64,000 bases of DNA from Nitrospinota bacterium (GTDB lineage Bacteria > Nitrospinota > Nitrospinia > Nitrospinales > VA-1): assembly GCA_027619975.1 (NCBI GenBank), contig JAQCGX010000013.1, positions 1-64,000 on the forward strand. The letters run 5' to 3'. Of the stretch, positions 1-8,487 are shown piece after piece; the first letter of the stretch is position 1; the number at the start of each line of letters is the position of its first letter. The position numbers and the translations under genes were made by a program. The notes under the pieces were generated by a model. It did no database searches and had not been told where the DNA came from. It worked only from the letters and a program-made list of their open reading frames with translations.

Positions 1-68
1 GCCACCAATATAAGAAATCCTTGTACAGTGTTCGATTTCCTGTAATAAACTAATTTTTAGAGATGCCC
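1..68 (-). repeat. MITE-like repeat, family A, cut by window edge
   Basis: The reverse complement of this stretch begins with GGGCATCTCTAAAAATTAG and matches the first 68 bases of the element at 34126 with only a few mismatches. The outer end of the element is at 68, directly beside the stop codon of the gene remnant to its right. The rest lies outside the window. Confidence 0.75.
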
Positions 69-553
69 TTAATCTCCCATTCCGCCTAAACAAGCTGGGA
101 TAGTCATTAACGATTTGAGCCTTTGCTTCTCGTCCAAGGTTAGATGTCTAGCGACATGCGGATAGACTTCAAGTAAAAACTGTTTTAGTTTCTCAAATGC
201 AGTATCAGAGTAAGTTACTCCTGCCCTCAACTCGTTGATTGTCCCGATGATCCACCTCACATAAACCGTAGGGATAATTACATCGGGGATGTCTTCCCAT
301 TGATCTATTAAGCGTTGTTCTTTTAATGGGGCTTTGAGTTTCTGATCGCACTGTCCTTTGCAGCACCAATGCCTACCCCGGCGCGTTTTTCCTCCAAAAG
401 AATATCGCGCCCTCCGTCAGCTCCACGGTCAGGCCCTTGCAACACTGTGTAGCCAAGATATTCAAAAAAATCTCTTGCAAACATTTCAAACGTGTCTTGA
501 GTACCGTTTCCTCCATGTGCTTCCGGTATTTCTTTAAAGTTGAGAATTGGCAT
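69..553 (-). pseudogene. Remnant of Mrr-like restriction endonuclease, frameshifted
   Basis: The first 76 codons read from 553 resemble the N-terminus of a restriction-endonuclease (PD-(D/E)XK, Mrr-like) domain. A short helical start is followed by a GADGGRD motif and then EEKRAG, matching the D...E-x-K core. The frame then hits a stop at about 323. A second open frame, which can be read from about 340 down to 69 without a good start, encodes a helical segment (DQWEDIP...RWIIGTINE...) ending with GGMGD. I read the pair as one gene broken by a frameshift or small deletion. Alternatively the lower part belonged to a different gene. It abuts a MITE end. Any product would lack most of the nuclease fold, so no activity is expected. 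Confidence 0.5.
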
Positions 554-652
554 TTTTTATCCGGTCCGTATTGGCTTTTGGTCTAACAATATTTAAATTG
601 GCCCGCGATACTTTCCTCTGGCCCAAGCAATTGCCGGGCTAGGTATATTGTG

Positions 653-922
653 CTACGGGGCCCTCAACTCTTCTCGTATCCTCTCAGAGAGGAATATTTT
701 CAATAGCGACTGATAGGGAACATCCCGCTTGTTGGCGAGAAGTTTCAGTTCCTCGAGCATCGATTCGGGCAGTCTCAGGGAAATGGTCTTGACCGATGGC
801 TTGAGATTTGGAAGCACGGTCTTTTTCGCTCTTTTCCAATCCACGAATTCAGTGGAGTCGTGGGTTGCCCAGAACTTTCTTTCCGCGTCCTCGTTTTGGA
901 ACTCAGGAACTTTTTTCTTCAT
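653..922 (-). CDS. brnA: BrnA-type antitoxin
   Basis: This 89-residue protein is a BrnA-family antitoxin. The N-terminal half is charged and disordered-looking (FWATHDSTEFVDW, typical of BrnA). The C-terminal half is a ribbon-helix-helix-like DNA-binding region (ISLRLPESMLEELKLLANKRDVPYQSLLKIFL). The known role is to bind and neutralise BrnT and to repress the shared promoter. It lies directly downstream of brnT and its start overlaps the end of brnT by 20 bases, so the two are probably translationally coupled. Its length fits the family. Family assignment is from motif and context; confidence is high for a toxin-antitoxin partner. Confidence 0.85.
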   Translation of the reverse strand: MKKKVPEFQNEDAERKFWATHDSTEFVDWKRAKKTVLPNLKPSVKTISLRLPESMLEELKLLANKRDVPYQSLLKIFLSERIREELRAP

Positions 923-1223
923 GCGATTGAGACTCCTTCTTTTCCTTGCGGCTCATATCTCTTGCCGAAATCACCCGAATCTTGTCCTTGCGGATGGCAA
1001 AGACAACGAACAGAAGTCTTCCAAACTCTGTTCGTCCCAGGGAGTAAAAACGACGTTCGTTCTTTGAATGTTTGGTATCGTCTTGAACAATCAGGGGACG
1101 GTTGAAAAACATCTCCTCGCATTCCGAAGGTGTGACGCCGTGCTTTATCCAATTCTTTTCAGAATTGTGATCGTCCCACTCAAATCCGGTGCATCTCAAT
1201 AAGATTTCAAAATTTTCCGTCAC
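903..1223 (-). CDS. brnT: BrnT-type ribonuclease toxin
   Basis: This 106-residue protein matches the BrnT toxin family, a RelE-like-fold ribonuclease. It has the early FEWDDHNSEKNWIKHGVT signature (W-D-x-x-K/N-x-x-K-H-G-V), ERRFYSLGRT in the middle and RVISARDMSRKE at the end, where the R...S/A-R residues are typical of the active region. The likely start is a GTG at 1221-1223; an inverted repeat lies just upstream. It is the first gene of a two-gene module with brnA and ends with a basic tail (KEKKESQSHEEKSS). The family is known to cleave RNA and halt growth when unneutralised. No degradation of the pair is visible. Confidence 0.87.
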   Translation of the reverse strand: MTENFEILLRCTGFEWDDHNSEKNWIKHGVTPSECEEMFFNRPLIVQDDTKHSKNERRFYSLGRTEFGRLLFVVFAIRKDKIRVISARDMSRKEKKESQSHEEKSS

Positions 1224-1230
1224 AAAATAA

Positions 1231-1249
1231 GTATATTACTGCAATATAC
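1231..1249 (-). promoter_or_regulatory. Probable autoregulatory operator of brnTA
   Basis: A perfect inverted repeat with seven-base arms (GTATATT and AATATAC around a five-base centre) lies eight bases upstream of the brnT start. Position and symmetry fit an operator bound by the ribbon-helix-helix antitoxin. The function is inferred. Confidence 0.55.
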
Positions 1250-1310
1250 ATTTGTCGAGTGGAAAGAGTAAAGGAGGGGAGTGGAAAGCGCCGGGAAAAG
1301 CTGAAATGAA

Positions 1311-1385
1311 GGAACCCTCCGCTTCCCCGTCATCTGGAAGTATCCAGACGCTAAGGAAAAGGAGGGGGTCGGAGGGGGAGGTTCC
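1311..1385. repeat. GC-rich intergenic inverted repeat
   Basis: GGAACCCTCCG at the left pairs with CGGAGGGGGAGGTTCC at the right, with a second short palindrome (TCTGGAAGTATCCAGA) in between. It fills the space between brnT and the His-rich gene and reads as a non-coding palindromic repeat of the C/G-run type seen again near 26.1, 28.6 and 45.9 kb. Confidence 0.45.
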
Positions 1386-1432
1386 CTCGGTCGATCTTCC
1401 GGTACCTGAGCAGGAAGGAGGGGTCTGCTCAA

Positions 1433-1996
1433 CTACCAGATCAATCCGCGTCCCAAAATGCCACGGCTGATTCCACCGAAACCGCCAATGACGGCTCCGA
1501 TTTGCGCACCTTTTGCCGGGCTTCCTGTAACGGCTCCAATGGCCGCGCCTGCCGCCGCGCCTAATGCTCCACCGATCAAGGTGTCGCCCACGACGTTCCC
1601 GTTATTATAAGAAGAATATTGATTCACAGGCGCCGGTTGGTAGTAGGTCGGTTGCGGCTGTTGATACACCACCTGCGGAGACTCATGTCTGTACACATGC
1701 TTTTCTATATAGACATGGCTGGTCCCGTGGTTATGCCCGTACCCGTGTCTTGAATAGTGGCGCTTATAGTGAGGACGGTGATGTCCTTTGTAATGCCGCC
1801 GCTCTTGTTGATGCCGATAAGATCCATGATGCTCTTCAGGGTAATAATCGTGGGACTCAATCACGACCGAATGGCTACTGTGGTCGGAATACCCATGCTG
1901 GCTTCCTGAGTATCTGTGGTCGGCCTGTGCGAACGTGCTGGTCGCCAGAAGGAAGAGAACGCTTGAAATCAGAATTGTCGATTTTCTTAAACTCAT
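1433..1996 (-). CDS. His-rich secreted protein with glycine-zipper domain
   Basis: This 187-residue protein has a clear signal peptide (residues 1-26, ending FAQA). A segment to about residue 105 is extremely rich in His, Tyr and Ser, followed by a Gln/Pro/Tyr linker. The last 50 residues have the GGALGAAAGAAIGAVTG and GAQIGAVIGG pattern of a glycine zipper, which usually inserts in or associates with the outer membrane. Such proteins are found in envelopes and may bind metal through the His segment, but no enzyme motif is present and the exact function is unknown. The Shine-Dalgarno GGAGG is nine bases before the ATG. A consensus sigma-70 promoter lies upstream. It stands alone, divergent from the regulator at 2539. 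Confidence 0.7.
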   Translation of the reverse strand: MSLRKSTILISSVLFLLATSTFAQADHRYSGSQHGYSDHSSHSVVIESHDYYPEEHHGSYRHQQERRHYKGHHRPHYKRHYSRHGYGHNHGTSHVYIEKHVYRHESPQVVYQQPQPTYYQPAPVNQYSSYNNGNVVGDTLIGGALGAAAGAAIGAVTGSPAKGAQIGAVIGGFGGISRGILGRGLIW

Positions 1997-2058
1997 GACC
2001 CACCTCCAAATTTAGTATCACTGCAACAGGAACTAAAAAATAATAGCTAACTTTTATA

Positions 2059-2087
2059 AGTATATTTATATGTATTTTTGTTGTCAA
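2059..2087 (-). promoter_or_regulatory. Sigma-70 promoter of the His-rich gene
   Basis: On the minus strand TTGACA is followed after exactly 17 bases by TATACT, a near-perfect -35/-10 pair. It lies about 60 bases upstream of the His-rich gene start. The -35 box and the first part of the spacer recur at 30648-30664. Confidence 0.75.
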
Positions 2088-2538
2088 TAGTTTTTTTAAT
2101 AAAATAGGCATTATTATTTATTCTTTTTTGAGAAGCGATGAGTTGCCTCATCTATGTAGTTGCAACAGCCGGTTTTGAAGGGAGTGGAGCATAGGCTCAA
2201 AGAATGGGTTGGAGAGGCAAATATCGGTAATAAAGCAACGGGGAAGGGACCGGGAAAAAAGCGGAAAAAATAAAATAAATGCTTAACTAATAAAGGTTTA
2301 CTAAATTTAGTTAAAGTAATCTATTAAGATCCCGATAGAGTAGGTATAAACGGGTAGTTACTATAGTTATAAACTCAGGATGTTCCGCAAACGCCCCATT
2401 TAGAGCGCAAGCCAGTCCGTAAAATTAAGGGTTGGTGGTTGGCAAATCCGGTTTAAAAAGTTTCCTGAGTACGATATATATAAATTAATTTTCAGGTAGT
2501 TATAATCACCCTCAGCCGTTTTTTGGAGAACTATTGTA
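2088..2538. other. AT-rich intergenic region
   Basis: About 450 bases without a convincing ORF. It is AT-rich with several runs of TAAAT/TTTAAT and presumably holds the promoter of the gene at 2539. I see no RNA gene or clear terminator. Confidence 0.5.
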
Positions 2539-3591
2539 ATGAGTCGAGCGCAGGAAATTCGATCTTTCCTTGTGGAAAACATTCCCGGTCATGCCAAGGA
2601 CATTGTGGCCGTGACCGCAGAATCTTTTGGCGTGACCCGGATGACGGTCCACCGCCATTTGAATCGGCTGTTGCGCGACAAAAGAATCGTTAAAACCGGG
2701 ACCACCAAAGGGGCGGCTTATTACCTAAAAACGTCATTGGACAAAACCCTCATCTTTCAGATCGAACCGAACGCTCACGCGGGTCAGGTGTGGACGGAAT
2801 ATTTGAGTGAGGATTTTGCCCGGCTCCCGGAGGCTGTAGAGGAAATCTGCAAGTATGCGTTTGTGCAGATGTTCAACAACGCGCTCACGCATTCCGGGGG
2901 CAAAGGCGTGGTGGTGAAAACCATCTGGAAGAAAGATTCTCTGGAGCTTAATATCATTGACGATGGTGCCGGTATTTTCCAAAGCATTCAAAAAGTTCTT
3001 GGAGTTCTGGATATTCGCGAAAGCATCCTGCAATTATCGAAAGGAAAATTCACCACCGTTCCCGAGAGTCATCAGGGCCAGGGGATTTTTATTGTCTCGC
3101 GTTTGTTCGATGTGTTCGGGATATTTTCCGATGGTCTGTTTTATTGCAAGGACAATGTCAGGGACGACTGGTTCCTGGAAAAAAGAAAAATTTCCAAGTC
3201 CAAAGGCACCCGGATTTCGATGGCCATCAGCTTCGATGCGGAACGGACATTAAAGCAGGTGGTCAGTCGATATACGGTGTCCGGCGCTCCTGTTTTCGAC
3301 ACCACAGAAATTCTGATTAAGCTGAGTCAGATGGAGGATGATCCGTATATTTCCAGAACCCAGGCGAAACGCGTGCTTCTGGGGGTGGAAAAATTTCAGC
3401 GGGTGGTCCTGGATTTCAAAAATATTCCCACGGTCGGGCAGGCGTTTGTGGATGAAGTGTTCCATGTGTTCCCGTCTGTACATCCGGCCATCGCTATCGA
3501 AAGCATTCATGCCAGCCCCGACGTACAGTTCATGATAGATAAAAGTCTGCCGGTTTTTGAAAACCAGGACTTATCAAGTGAATCCTCTTAA
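2539..3591 (+). CDS. HTH-GHKL ATPase-STAS-like (DUF4325) regulator
   Basis: This 350-residue protein has three parts. Residues 1-60 form a winged-helix/HTH (VTRMTVHRHLNRLLRDKRIV). Residues 75-235 are a GHKL ATPase with the N-box asparagines N114/N115, the G1-like DDGAG at 141-145 and the G2-like QGQG around 179-182. Residues about 255-335 match the STAS-like DUF4325 domain (VVLDFKNIPTVGQAFVDEVF). No phospho-acceptor His domain is present, so it resembles an anti-sigma-factor-type kinase joined to its own STAS-like partner and a DNA-binding domain. A role as one-protein transcriptional switch is inferred; the signal is unknown. The thermonuclease gene follows after 10 bases and may be co-transcribed. 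Confidence 0.75.
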   Translation: MSRAQEIRSFLVENIPGHAKDIVAVTAESFGVTRMTVHRHLNRLLRDKRIVKTGTTKGAAYYLKTSLDKTLIFQIEPNAHAGQVWTEYLSEDFARLPEAVEEICKYAFVQMFNNALTHSGGKGVVVKTIWKKDSLELNIIDDGAGIFQSIQKVLGVLDIRESILQLSKGKFTTVPESHQGQGIFIVSRLFDVFGIFSDGLFYCKDNVRDDWFLEKRKISKSKGTRISMAISFDAERTLKQVVSRYTVSGAPVFDTTEILIKLSQMEDDPYISRTQAKRVLLGVEKFQRVVLDFKNIPTVGQAFVDEVFHVFPSVHPAIAIESIHASPDVQFMIDKSLPVFENQDLSSESS

Positions 3592-3601
3592 AAATTAACT
3601 G

Positions 3602-4354
3602 ATGAAAACGCCATTGGCCCCTCCCCTGCTTTCAGCCAGAGAAAGTGTGAAGGGGAAAATTGTCTGGATCAGGATTTTGATAAAAACCATCGTCGGGTTG
3701 GGAGCCCTGCTGTTTGCTATGGAGAGTTTTGCCAACAATGTAAACGGCAAAGTGGTTGATGTCTCCAGTGGAGATACCTTCACAATACAAATCGGCGATG
3801 GAAAAACTTTCAAAGTTCGCCTGATGGAGGTGGACGCCCCCGAACCTTCCCAGGCGTTTGGCAGACAGGCGCGTCTGTTCAGCGAAAGTCTGCTGATGGA
3901 AAATTTGGTCAACGTCGAGTTCGATACGGTAGATAAGTACGGCCGCCTGATTGGCCAGGTGACTCTTCCCGATGGCCGGGTTTTGAATCAGGAGTTGTTG
4001 CGTCAGGGGTTGGCCTGGCACTATCGTGTGCATGCTCCTGTGAATGAGTTTCTCAGCGAGCTGGAATATCGGGCCTGGAAAAGCAAAGCCGGTTTATGGA
4101 TCGACCCGTCTGCGTCTCCCCCCTGGAAATACCGGCGGGAACCGGGGTCCATCGAGCCGCCGGGAAACGGCTTGAGAATGGATTACGATCTTATTTTAAG
4201 TTACGGGCTGATCGGCGACCCGAAAACGAAATTATACCAGTGGCCTGCCTGCCAGAATTACCCCAGGGACAGTAAAGAGTTTACCGTCTTTGGAAATTTC
4301 ATGGAGGCGCTGAAATCCGGCTTCAGGGCGTCGCCCGATTGTAAAGGCAAATGA
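3602..4354 (+). CDS. Thermonuclease-family (SNase-like) secreted nuclease
   Basis: This 250-residue protein has an N-terminal membrane or signal segment (about residues 21-44) and a staphylococcal-nuclease-like fold. All catalytic signatures are present: GDT at 57-59, VRL with R73, DAPE at 78-81 (catalytic Glu 81) and YGR with R115. The family cleaves DNA and RNA in a calcium-dependent way outside the cytoplasm. After the nuclease core (about residue 175) comes an 80-residue tail of unknown role with two cysteines. The ATG at 3602 overlaps nothing and lies 10 bases after the regulator's stop; ATGs further in would cut the signal segment. A periplasmic or extracellular nuclease is the best reading. 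Confidence 0.8.
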   Translation: MKTPLAPPLLSARESVKGKIVWIRILIKTIVGLGALLFAMESFANNVNGKVVDVSSGDTFTIQIGDGKTFKVRLMEVDAPEPSQAFGRQARLFSESLLMENLVNVEFDTVDKYGRLIGQVTLPDGRVLNQELLRQGLAWHYRVHAPVNEFLSELEYRAWKSKAGLWIDPSASPPWKYRREPGSIEPPGNGLRMDYDLILSYGLIGDPKTKLYQWPACQNYPRDSKEFTVFGNFMEALKSGFRASPDCKGK

Positions 4355-4538
4355 ATGCTAACTAGAATACAATGGCCTCTGAATTCATGGCTTTTAAAAA
4401 CCTTTATAAAACCGTGTCTTGCATCTAAATATTTGATTTATAAGCAGTAATGCTGTAAATTCAATACAGGCGATAAGATGTTTTTTCTCCATATAGGGTT
4501 TGATTCTGATACTCAGACCTTTTTCTCTGTGAAAAAAA

Positions 4539-4931
4539 ATGAAAACCCTGTTTTTCAAAAAAGGTGACGAAATTATCCACGAAGGCATGGCCAGCGATTG
4601 TGCCTTTATTATCGAGTCCGGCACGGTTGAGGTTTCAAAATCGGACCCCGAGGGTCAGCGCAAAATTCTGGCCGTTCTCAAAGAGAATGATATTTTCGGC
4701 GAAATGGGGCTCATTGACGGGCTCTCCCGCTCCTGCTCGGTCGTTGCTCTGGAACCTTGTAATATCACCAAGCTGACCCAGGAAGCCTTTGATTCCCTGG
4801 CCGACCACAACCCCCAGGCGCTGATGCCCATCCTGAAAATTTTAGCCCAGCGCCTGCGCGCCACCCTGAAGGTGGTCGAGAAACTGGAGTCCAAGGAAAA
4901 ACCAAGGGAACAACCTGTTGTCGCTACGTAA
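4539..4931 (+). CDS. Stand-alone cyclic-nucleotide-binding domain protein
   Basis: This 130-residue protein consists of one cNMP-binding (CAP_ED) domain with the glycine turns (KKGDEIIHEG), the phosphate-binding cassette FGEMGLIDGLSRS and a C-terminal helix. There is no HTH or enzyme domain. The cassette has R-S-C where R-S/T-A is usual, which may alter ligand preference. Such single-domain proteins probably act by binding a partner. A paralogue of similar length sits in the pilus operon at 16691. No operon neighbour is evident; the gene is flanked by gaps of about 190 bases on both sides. Confidence 0.75.
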   Translation: MKTLFFKKGDEIIHEGMASDCAFIIESGTVEVSKSDPEGQRKILAVLKENDIFGEMGLIDGLSRSCSVVALEPCNITKLTQEAFDSLADHNPQALMPILKILAQRLRATLKVVEKLESKEKPREQPVVAT

Positions 4932-5124
4932 TCAGGGTTGATATCACGCCATTTTATTTTCCATACCGAACAATCCGCTGCAAATATAAATAGCGCTGTT
5001 TTTTCAGCTCCTTTCTACCTGGAATTGTATTGCAGAAAGGTGTTTTTGTGTTATACAGTGCAGGCTGTTCCCAAAGTCTCTAAAGCAATCTAACTTAAAC
5101 CATCACGAATGAACGGGTTATCCT

Positions 5125-5586
5125 ATGGCGATGCAGATGGCCAGTAAGGCCTTTCAGGATGGAGGCGAAATTCCGCAAAAGTACACCTGTGACGGAGAAG
5201 ACCTCTCTCCTGCCCTGGAATGGTCATCGGTTCCAGACGAGGCGATGACCCTGGCATTGATCTTAGACGACCCGGACGCTGGCGATGGAACCTGGGTGCA
5301 CTGGATATTATATAATGTCCCGGCTCATATTTTAGAGATTCCAGATAATTTGCCGCGTGAAGGCCAGTTGGAAAGTGGTATCATGCAGGGGCTGAACGAT
5401 TTCCAAAATATTGGTTACGGCGGCCCCTGTCCCCCGAGCGGAATCCATCGCTATGTATTCAAACTCTATGCTTTGGATAAGGAGCTGGAGTTACAGCCGG
5501 GTGCAACCAAAAGACAATTGTTGCAGGCGATGGAAGGCCATATTCTGGATCGAGCTCAGTTCATGAGCACCTACTCGAAAACATAA
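5125..5586 (+). CDS. YbhB/YbcL-family PEBP protein
   Basis: This 153-residue protein belongs to the phosphatidylethanolamine-binding/Raf-kinase-inhibitor-like family. The conserved ligand-site motifs DDPDAGDGTWVHW and GGPCPPSGIHRYVFKLYALD are both intact and the length is standard. Bacterial members are small soluble proteins of uncertain function, possibly lipid or nucleotide binders. No signal peptide is seen. A MITE-like element begins two bases after the stop codon. Confidence 0.88.
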   Translation: MAMQMASKAFQDGGEIPQKYTCDGEDLSPALEWSSVPDEAMTLALILDDPDAGDGTWVHWILYNVPAHILEIPDNLPREGQLESGIMQGLNDFQNIGYGGPCPPSGIHRYVFKLYALDKELELQPGATKRQLLQAMEGHILDRAQFMSTYSKT

Positions 5587-5587
5587 A

Positions 5588-5686
5588 GGGTATCTCTAAA
5601 AAATCTTCCGGTCTATGAGCAGGCCTTATAAAATAAAGGTCCGCGAGTTGCCTGATAGAAAAATATCGAATTATTAGAGACATCCT
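5588..5686. repeat. MITE-like repeat, family A, short degenerate copy
   Basis: It starts with GGGTATCTCTAAAAAATC and ends with AATTATTAGAGACATCCT, imperfect terminal inverted repeats of the same type as at 34126 and 50974. At 99 bases it is about half the length of the larger copies and lacks their shared core. Confidence 0.55.
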
Positions 5687-5736
5687 GAAGTCCAGGAATG
5701 GGCCAGCGGCCCCTGGCGAACTTTTCTTATTATATT

Positions 5737-7068
5737 ATGATTCCTGAACTACTGGCCCCTGCGGGCAGTCCCGAAAAATTACGTTATGCCTTTGCTTATG
5801 GAGCGGATGCGGTTTATGCCGGCATCCCCAAGTTTTCCCTCAGGGCGCGGGAAAATGGCTTCAAAGACGCTTCATTGAAAGAGGCGATCGAAACCACCCA
5901 TAAGCTGGGAAAAAAAATCTATATCACCGCCAATATTCTGCCTCAGAACCGGAAGGTGGAGTCGTTCAAAAAATCTCTGGCCTTTTATGCGGAAGCCGAG
6001 CCGGACGGGTTCATCATGTCCGACCCGGGCTTGATCCGATTTGCTCTCAAAGAATTTCCCAAGGTACCGGTTCACCTGTCCGTGCAGACGAACACCATGA
6101 ACTGGCCGTCGGTCGAGTTCTGGTACGATGAAGGCGTCAAGCGCGTCATCCTCTCCAGGGAACTTTCCATGGAGGAGGTTCACGAGATCCATGAAAAAGT
6201 TCCCGGTATGGAGCTGGAGTCTTTTGTGCATGGATCGATTTGTATCGCCTATTCGGGCCGATGCCTGCTTTCGAATTATTTCAATCACCGGGACGCCAAC
6301 CAGGGGACCTGCACCAACAGTTGCCGCTGGGAATACGATGTCCATAAAGAGGGGGAGATTCCCCCACCCTCTTGCGGTAGCTCGAAGGAGACGGACTCCT
6401 CCCACAATAGCAGCCTGCTTGAAGGCAATTATTTTATCGAAGAGGCCAAGCGACCGGGAGAAATGATGCCGATCGACGAGGACGAACACGGCACGTACAT
6501 CATGAACTCCAAGGATCTCCGAGCGGTGGAGTTTCTCAAGGAATTGCGAGATTCAGGGGTGATGTCTTTTAAAATCGAAGGGCGTTCCAAATCCATTTAT
6601 TACCTTGCGCTGGTCACCAAAGTTTACCGGACGGCGATTGACAGCCTGGCTCAAAGCCGACCTTTTGATCCTCAACTTTTGGAAGAAATCAACAAAACCG
6701 CCAACCGGGGGTTCACCTCCGCTTTTTTTATTTCCAAATCCAACCACGACACCGAGCGTTTTGATTCTCCGCAGGATGTCGATCCGCCGCAGGTGTTTGG
6801 CGGCCAGGTGCTGGACTTGCGATCGGACGGGATGATGGAAGTGGAGATCAAAAACCGCATGGAAGTGGGCGATGAGGTCGAATACATTTCTCCAGCAGGT
6901 CAATACCGCTTCCGCATCAACGCCATGCAGGATAAAAAAGGCAGCGCGATTGACGTCGCTCATGGCGGCAACGGTGCGGTCTGGATTCAGTCCGAAGGGC
7001 CCGTGGAACCGAATTCCTTATTGAGCCTGGTGAAGCAGCCAATGGCAACTGCTGTGACCGGTGCGTAA
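5737..7068 (+). CDS. trhP: U32-family protein, TrhP/YegQ-like tRNA hydroxylation factor
   Basis: This U32 'peptidase' family protein has the hallmark N-terminus IPELLAPAGSPEKLRYAFAYGADAVYAG. It also has the Cys cluster region SGRCLLSNYFNHRDANQGTCTNSCRWEY and the block DEDEHGTYIMNSKDLRAV. In E. coli the closest relative, TrhP, takes part in prephenate-dependent 5-hydroxylation of wobble uridine and carries an Fe-S cluster on such cysteines. I chose the ATG at 5737 because family members start at that point; the ATG at 5698 would add 13 unconserved residues. A Pro/Ser-rich insertion after the Cys block (EIPPPSCGSSKETDSSHNSS) is unusual and encoded by a partly palindromic stretch. Total length is 443 residues. 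Confidence 0.82.
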   Translation: MIPELLAPAGSPEKLRYAFAYGADAVYAGIPKFSLRARENGFKDASLKEAIETTHKLGKKIYITANILPQNRKVESFKKSLAFYAEAEPDGFIMSDPGLIRFALKEFPKVPVHLSVQTNTMNWPSVEFWYDEGVKRVILSRELSMEEVHEIHEKVPGMELESFVHGSICIAYSGRCLLSNYFNHRDANQGTCTNSCRWEYDVHKEGEIPPPSCGSSKETDSSHNSSLLEGNYFIEEAKRPGEMMPIDEDEHGTYIMNSKDLRAVEFLKELRDSGVMSFKIEGRSKSIYYLALVTKVYRTAIDSLAQSRPFDPQLLEEINKTANRGFTSAFFISKSNHDTERFDSPQDVDPPQVFGGQVLDLRSDGMMEVEIKNRMEVGDEVEYISPAGQYRFRINAMQDKKGSAIDVAHGGNGAVWIQSEGPVEPNSLLSLVKQPMATAVTGA

Positions 7069-7092
7069 CAGCGCCTAACGGCACAGGTTCCT

Positions 7093-7290
7093 CTACCTGG
7101 GGTTGTTCTTCTTTTCGCTTTTTTGGGTGGATTCCGCCCAGGCGATGGTTCCGCACATGATAGCGACCAAAAGCAATGCCAGCCACCCTGCAGAGGAAAG
7201 CATTCTCAGATCAAAAATGTCATAGGAAAGCGTTCCGTCCAATAGCAGCGCCAGAACCACCAGGATGGAAAACAGGATTGCTTTTTTCAA
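7093..7290 (-). CDS. Small membrane protein
   Basis: This 65-residue protein has two predicted membrane helices (about residues 3-20 and 33-51) and a basic, hydrophilic C-terminus. It is convergent with the U32 gene and divergent from hpnH. No family is recognised. The membrane-helix pattern argues that it is a real small gene, though it could be spurious. Confidence 0.5.
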   Translation of the reverse strand: MKKAILFSILVVLALLLDGTLSYDIFDLRMLSSAGWLALLLVAIMCGTIAWAESTQKSEKKNNPR

Positions 7291-7479
7291 AACTTCTCCA
7301 CAGAGTCTGTTTGAAATTAACCAGATTTTGAGCGATTGGCCCGGTGTCTGGGTTTTCCGGATTCAAGGGTGGACCAACAAAAATTTGTTACCTGTAGGAA
7401 TTAAAATATAATACTTTTGCTTACATCCCGGCAAGTATTTGTCATAGATTCTATTTTTGCAATTTGGAGATGATCCTAA

Positions 7480-8487
7480 ATGGCGGTACCTCTCAGACAG
7501 GCTTTAAAAATTGGCTTCTATATATTCCAACAGAAGCTGAAAAGACGGAAAAAATATCCGCTGGTTTTAATGCTGGAACCCTTGTTCCGGTGCAATCTGG
7601 AATGTGTGGGCTGTGGGAAAATCCAAAAACCAAATGAAATTTTGAAGCAAAACCTCAGCCCGGAAAATTGCCTGAAGGCGGCGGATGAATGTGGCGCTCC
7701 CGTGGTTTCGATTGCCGGCGGCGAGCCTTTGATGCATCCCCAGATTTTAGAAATTGTCGAGGGTCTTATAGCGCAGGGACGTTATGTTTATTTGTGCACG
7801 AATGCGCTCCTGTTGGATAATTTTCTCGGCAAGCTCCCGGTTTCGCCTCTGCTCACGCTTTCCATTCATCTGGATGGCATGGAAGAAGACCACGACCGCA
7901 TTGTAGCTCAGGAGGGCACCTTCAAAACAGCCGTTGCCGCCATTCGTAAAGCCAAGTCAATGGGCTACAGGGTCAACAGCGCCAGCACGTTTTTCGATGA
8001 GATGACCGTGGCCAAGGCGGAGGAATTTCTTGATTTCGTCAAATCTTTAGGGGTGGACGGGGTGACCGTGGCGTCTGCATTTCAATACCCGGATGCGCCG
8101 GATCAGGAACATTTTTTTGGCAGAAAACGTACCTTCGAATTTTTTGCCGAACTGCTGAAAAAAAATAAAAACGGGCGATGGGACATCAATCATTCACCAT
8201 TTTATCAGGAATTTTTACAGGGCAAGCGCGATTACAATTGCACCCCGTGGGGGAATCCGAATTATTCGGTGCTGGGTTGGCAGGAACCTTGTTATCTTCT
8301 GGATGAGGGGTATACGGAAACCTTTGATCAGCTCATGGAAACCACCGAATGGGAAAAATACGGTCACCGCAATAACCCGAAATGTGCCGACTGCACAGCG
8401 CACTGCGGCTATGAAGCGACCTCCGTGGAAGATTCGACTTCCAGCTTTGGAAACATGGTTCACTCCGCCCGGATGATTTTTCAGTAA
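7480..8487 (+). CDS. hpnH: Adenosyl-hopene transferase HpnH (radical SAM)
   Basis: This 335-residue protein matches HpnH from its first residues (MAVPLRQALKIGFY) onward. The radical-SAM cluster motif is FRCNLECVGCGK (Cys-x3-Cys-x2-Cys). Further conserved blocks are SIAGGEPLMHP, LSIHLDGMEEDHD and a C-terminal Cys-rich patch (CADCTAHCGYEA). The enzyme joins the 5'-deoxyadenosyl group of SAM to diploptene, the first step to extended, functionalised hopanoids. It implies that the organism makes bacteriohopane lipids; the squalene-hopene cyclase is not in the window. It is a single gene here, with weak upstream promoter-like AT-rich DNA. Confidence 0.93.
   Translation: MAVPLRQALKIGFYIFQQKLKRRKKYPLVLMLEPLFRCNLECVGCGKIQKPNEILKQNLSPENCLKAADECGAPVVSIAGGEPLMHPQILEIVEGLIAQGRYVYLCTNALLLDNFLGKLPVSPLLTLSIHLDGMEEDHDRIVAQEGTFKTAVAAIRKAKSMGYRVNSASTFFDEMTVAKAEEFLDFVKSLGVDGVTVASAFQYPDAPDQEHFFGRKRTFEFFAELLKKNKNGRWDINHSPFYQEFLQGKRDYNCTPWGNPNYSVLGWQEPCYLLDEGYTETFDQLMETTEWEKYGHRNNPKCADCTAHCGYEATSVEDSTSSFGNMVHSARMIFQ

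Noticed and set aside
1252-1470. A short plus-strand frame between brnT and the His-rich gene
   Set aside because: It runs through palindromic GC-rich DNA, has no ribosome site and gives low-complexity sequence.
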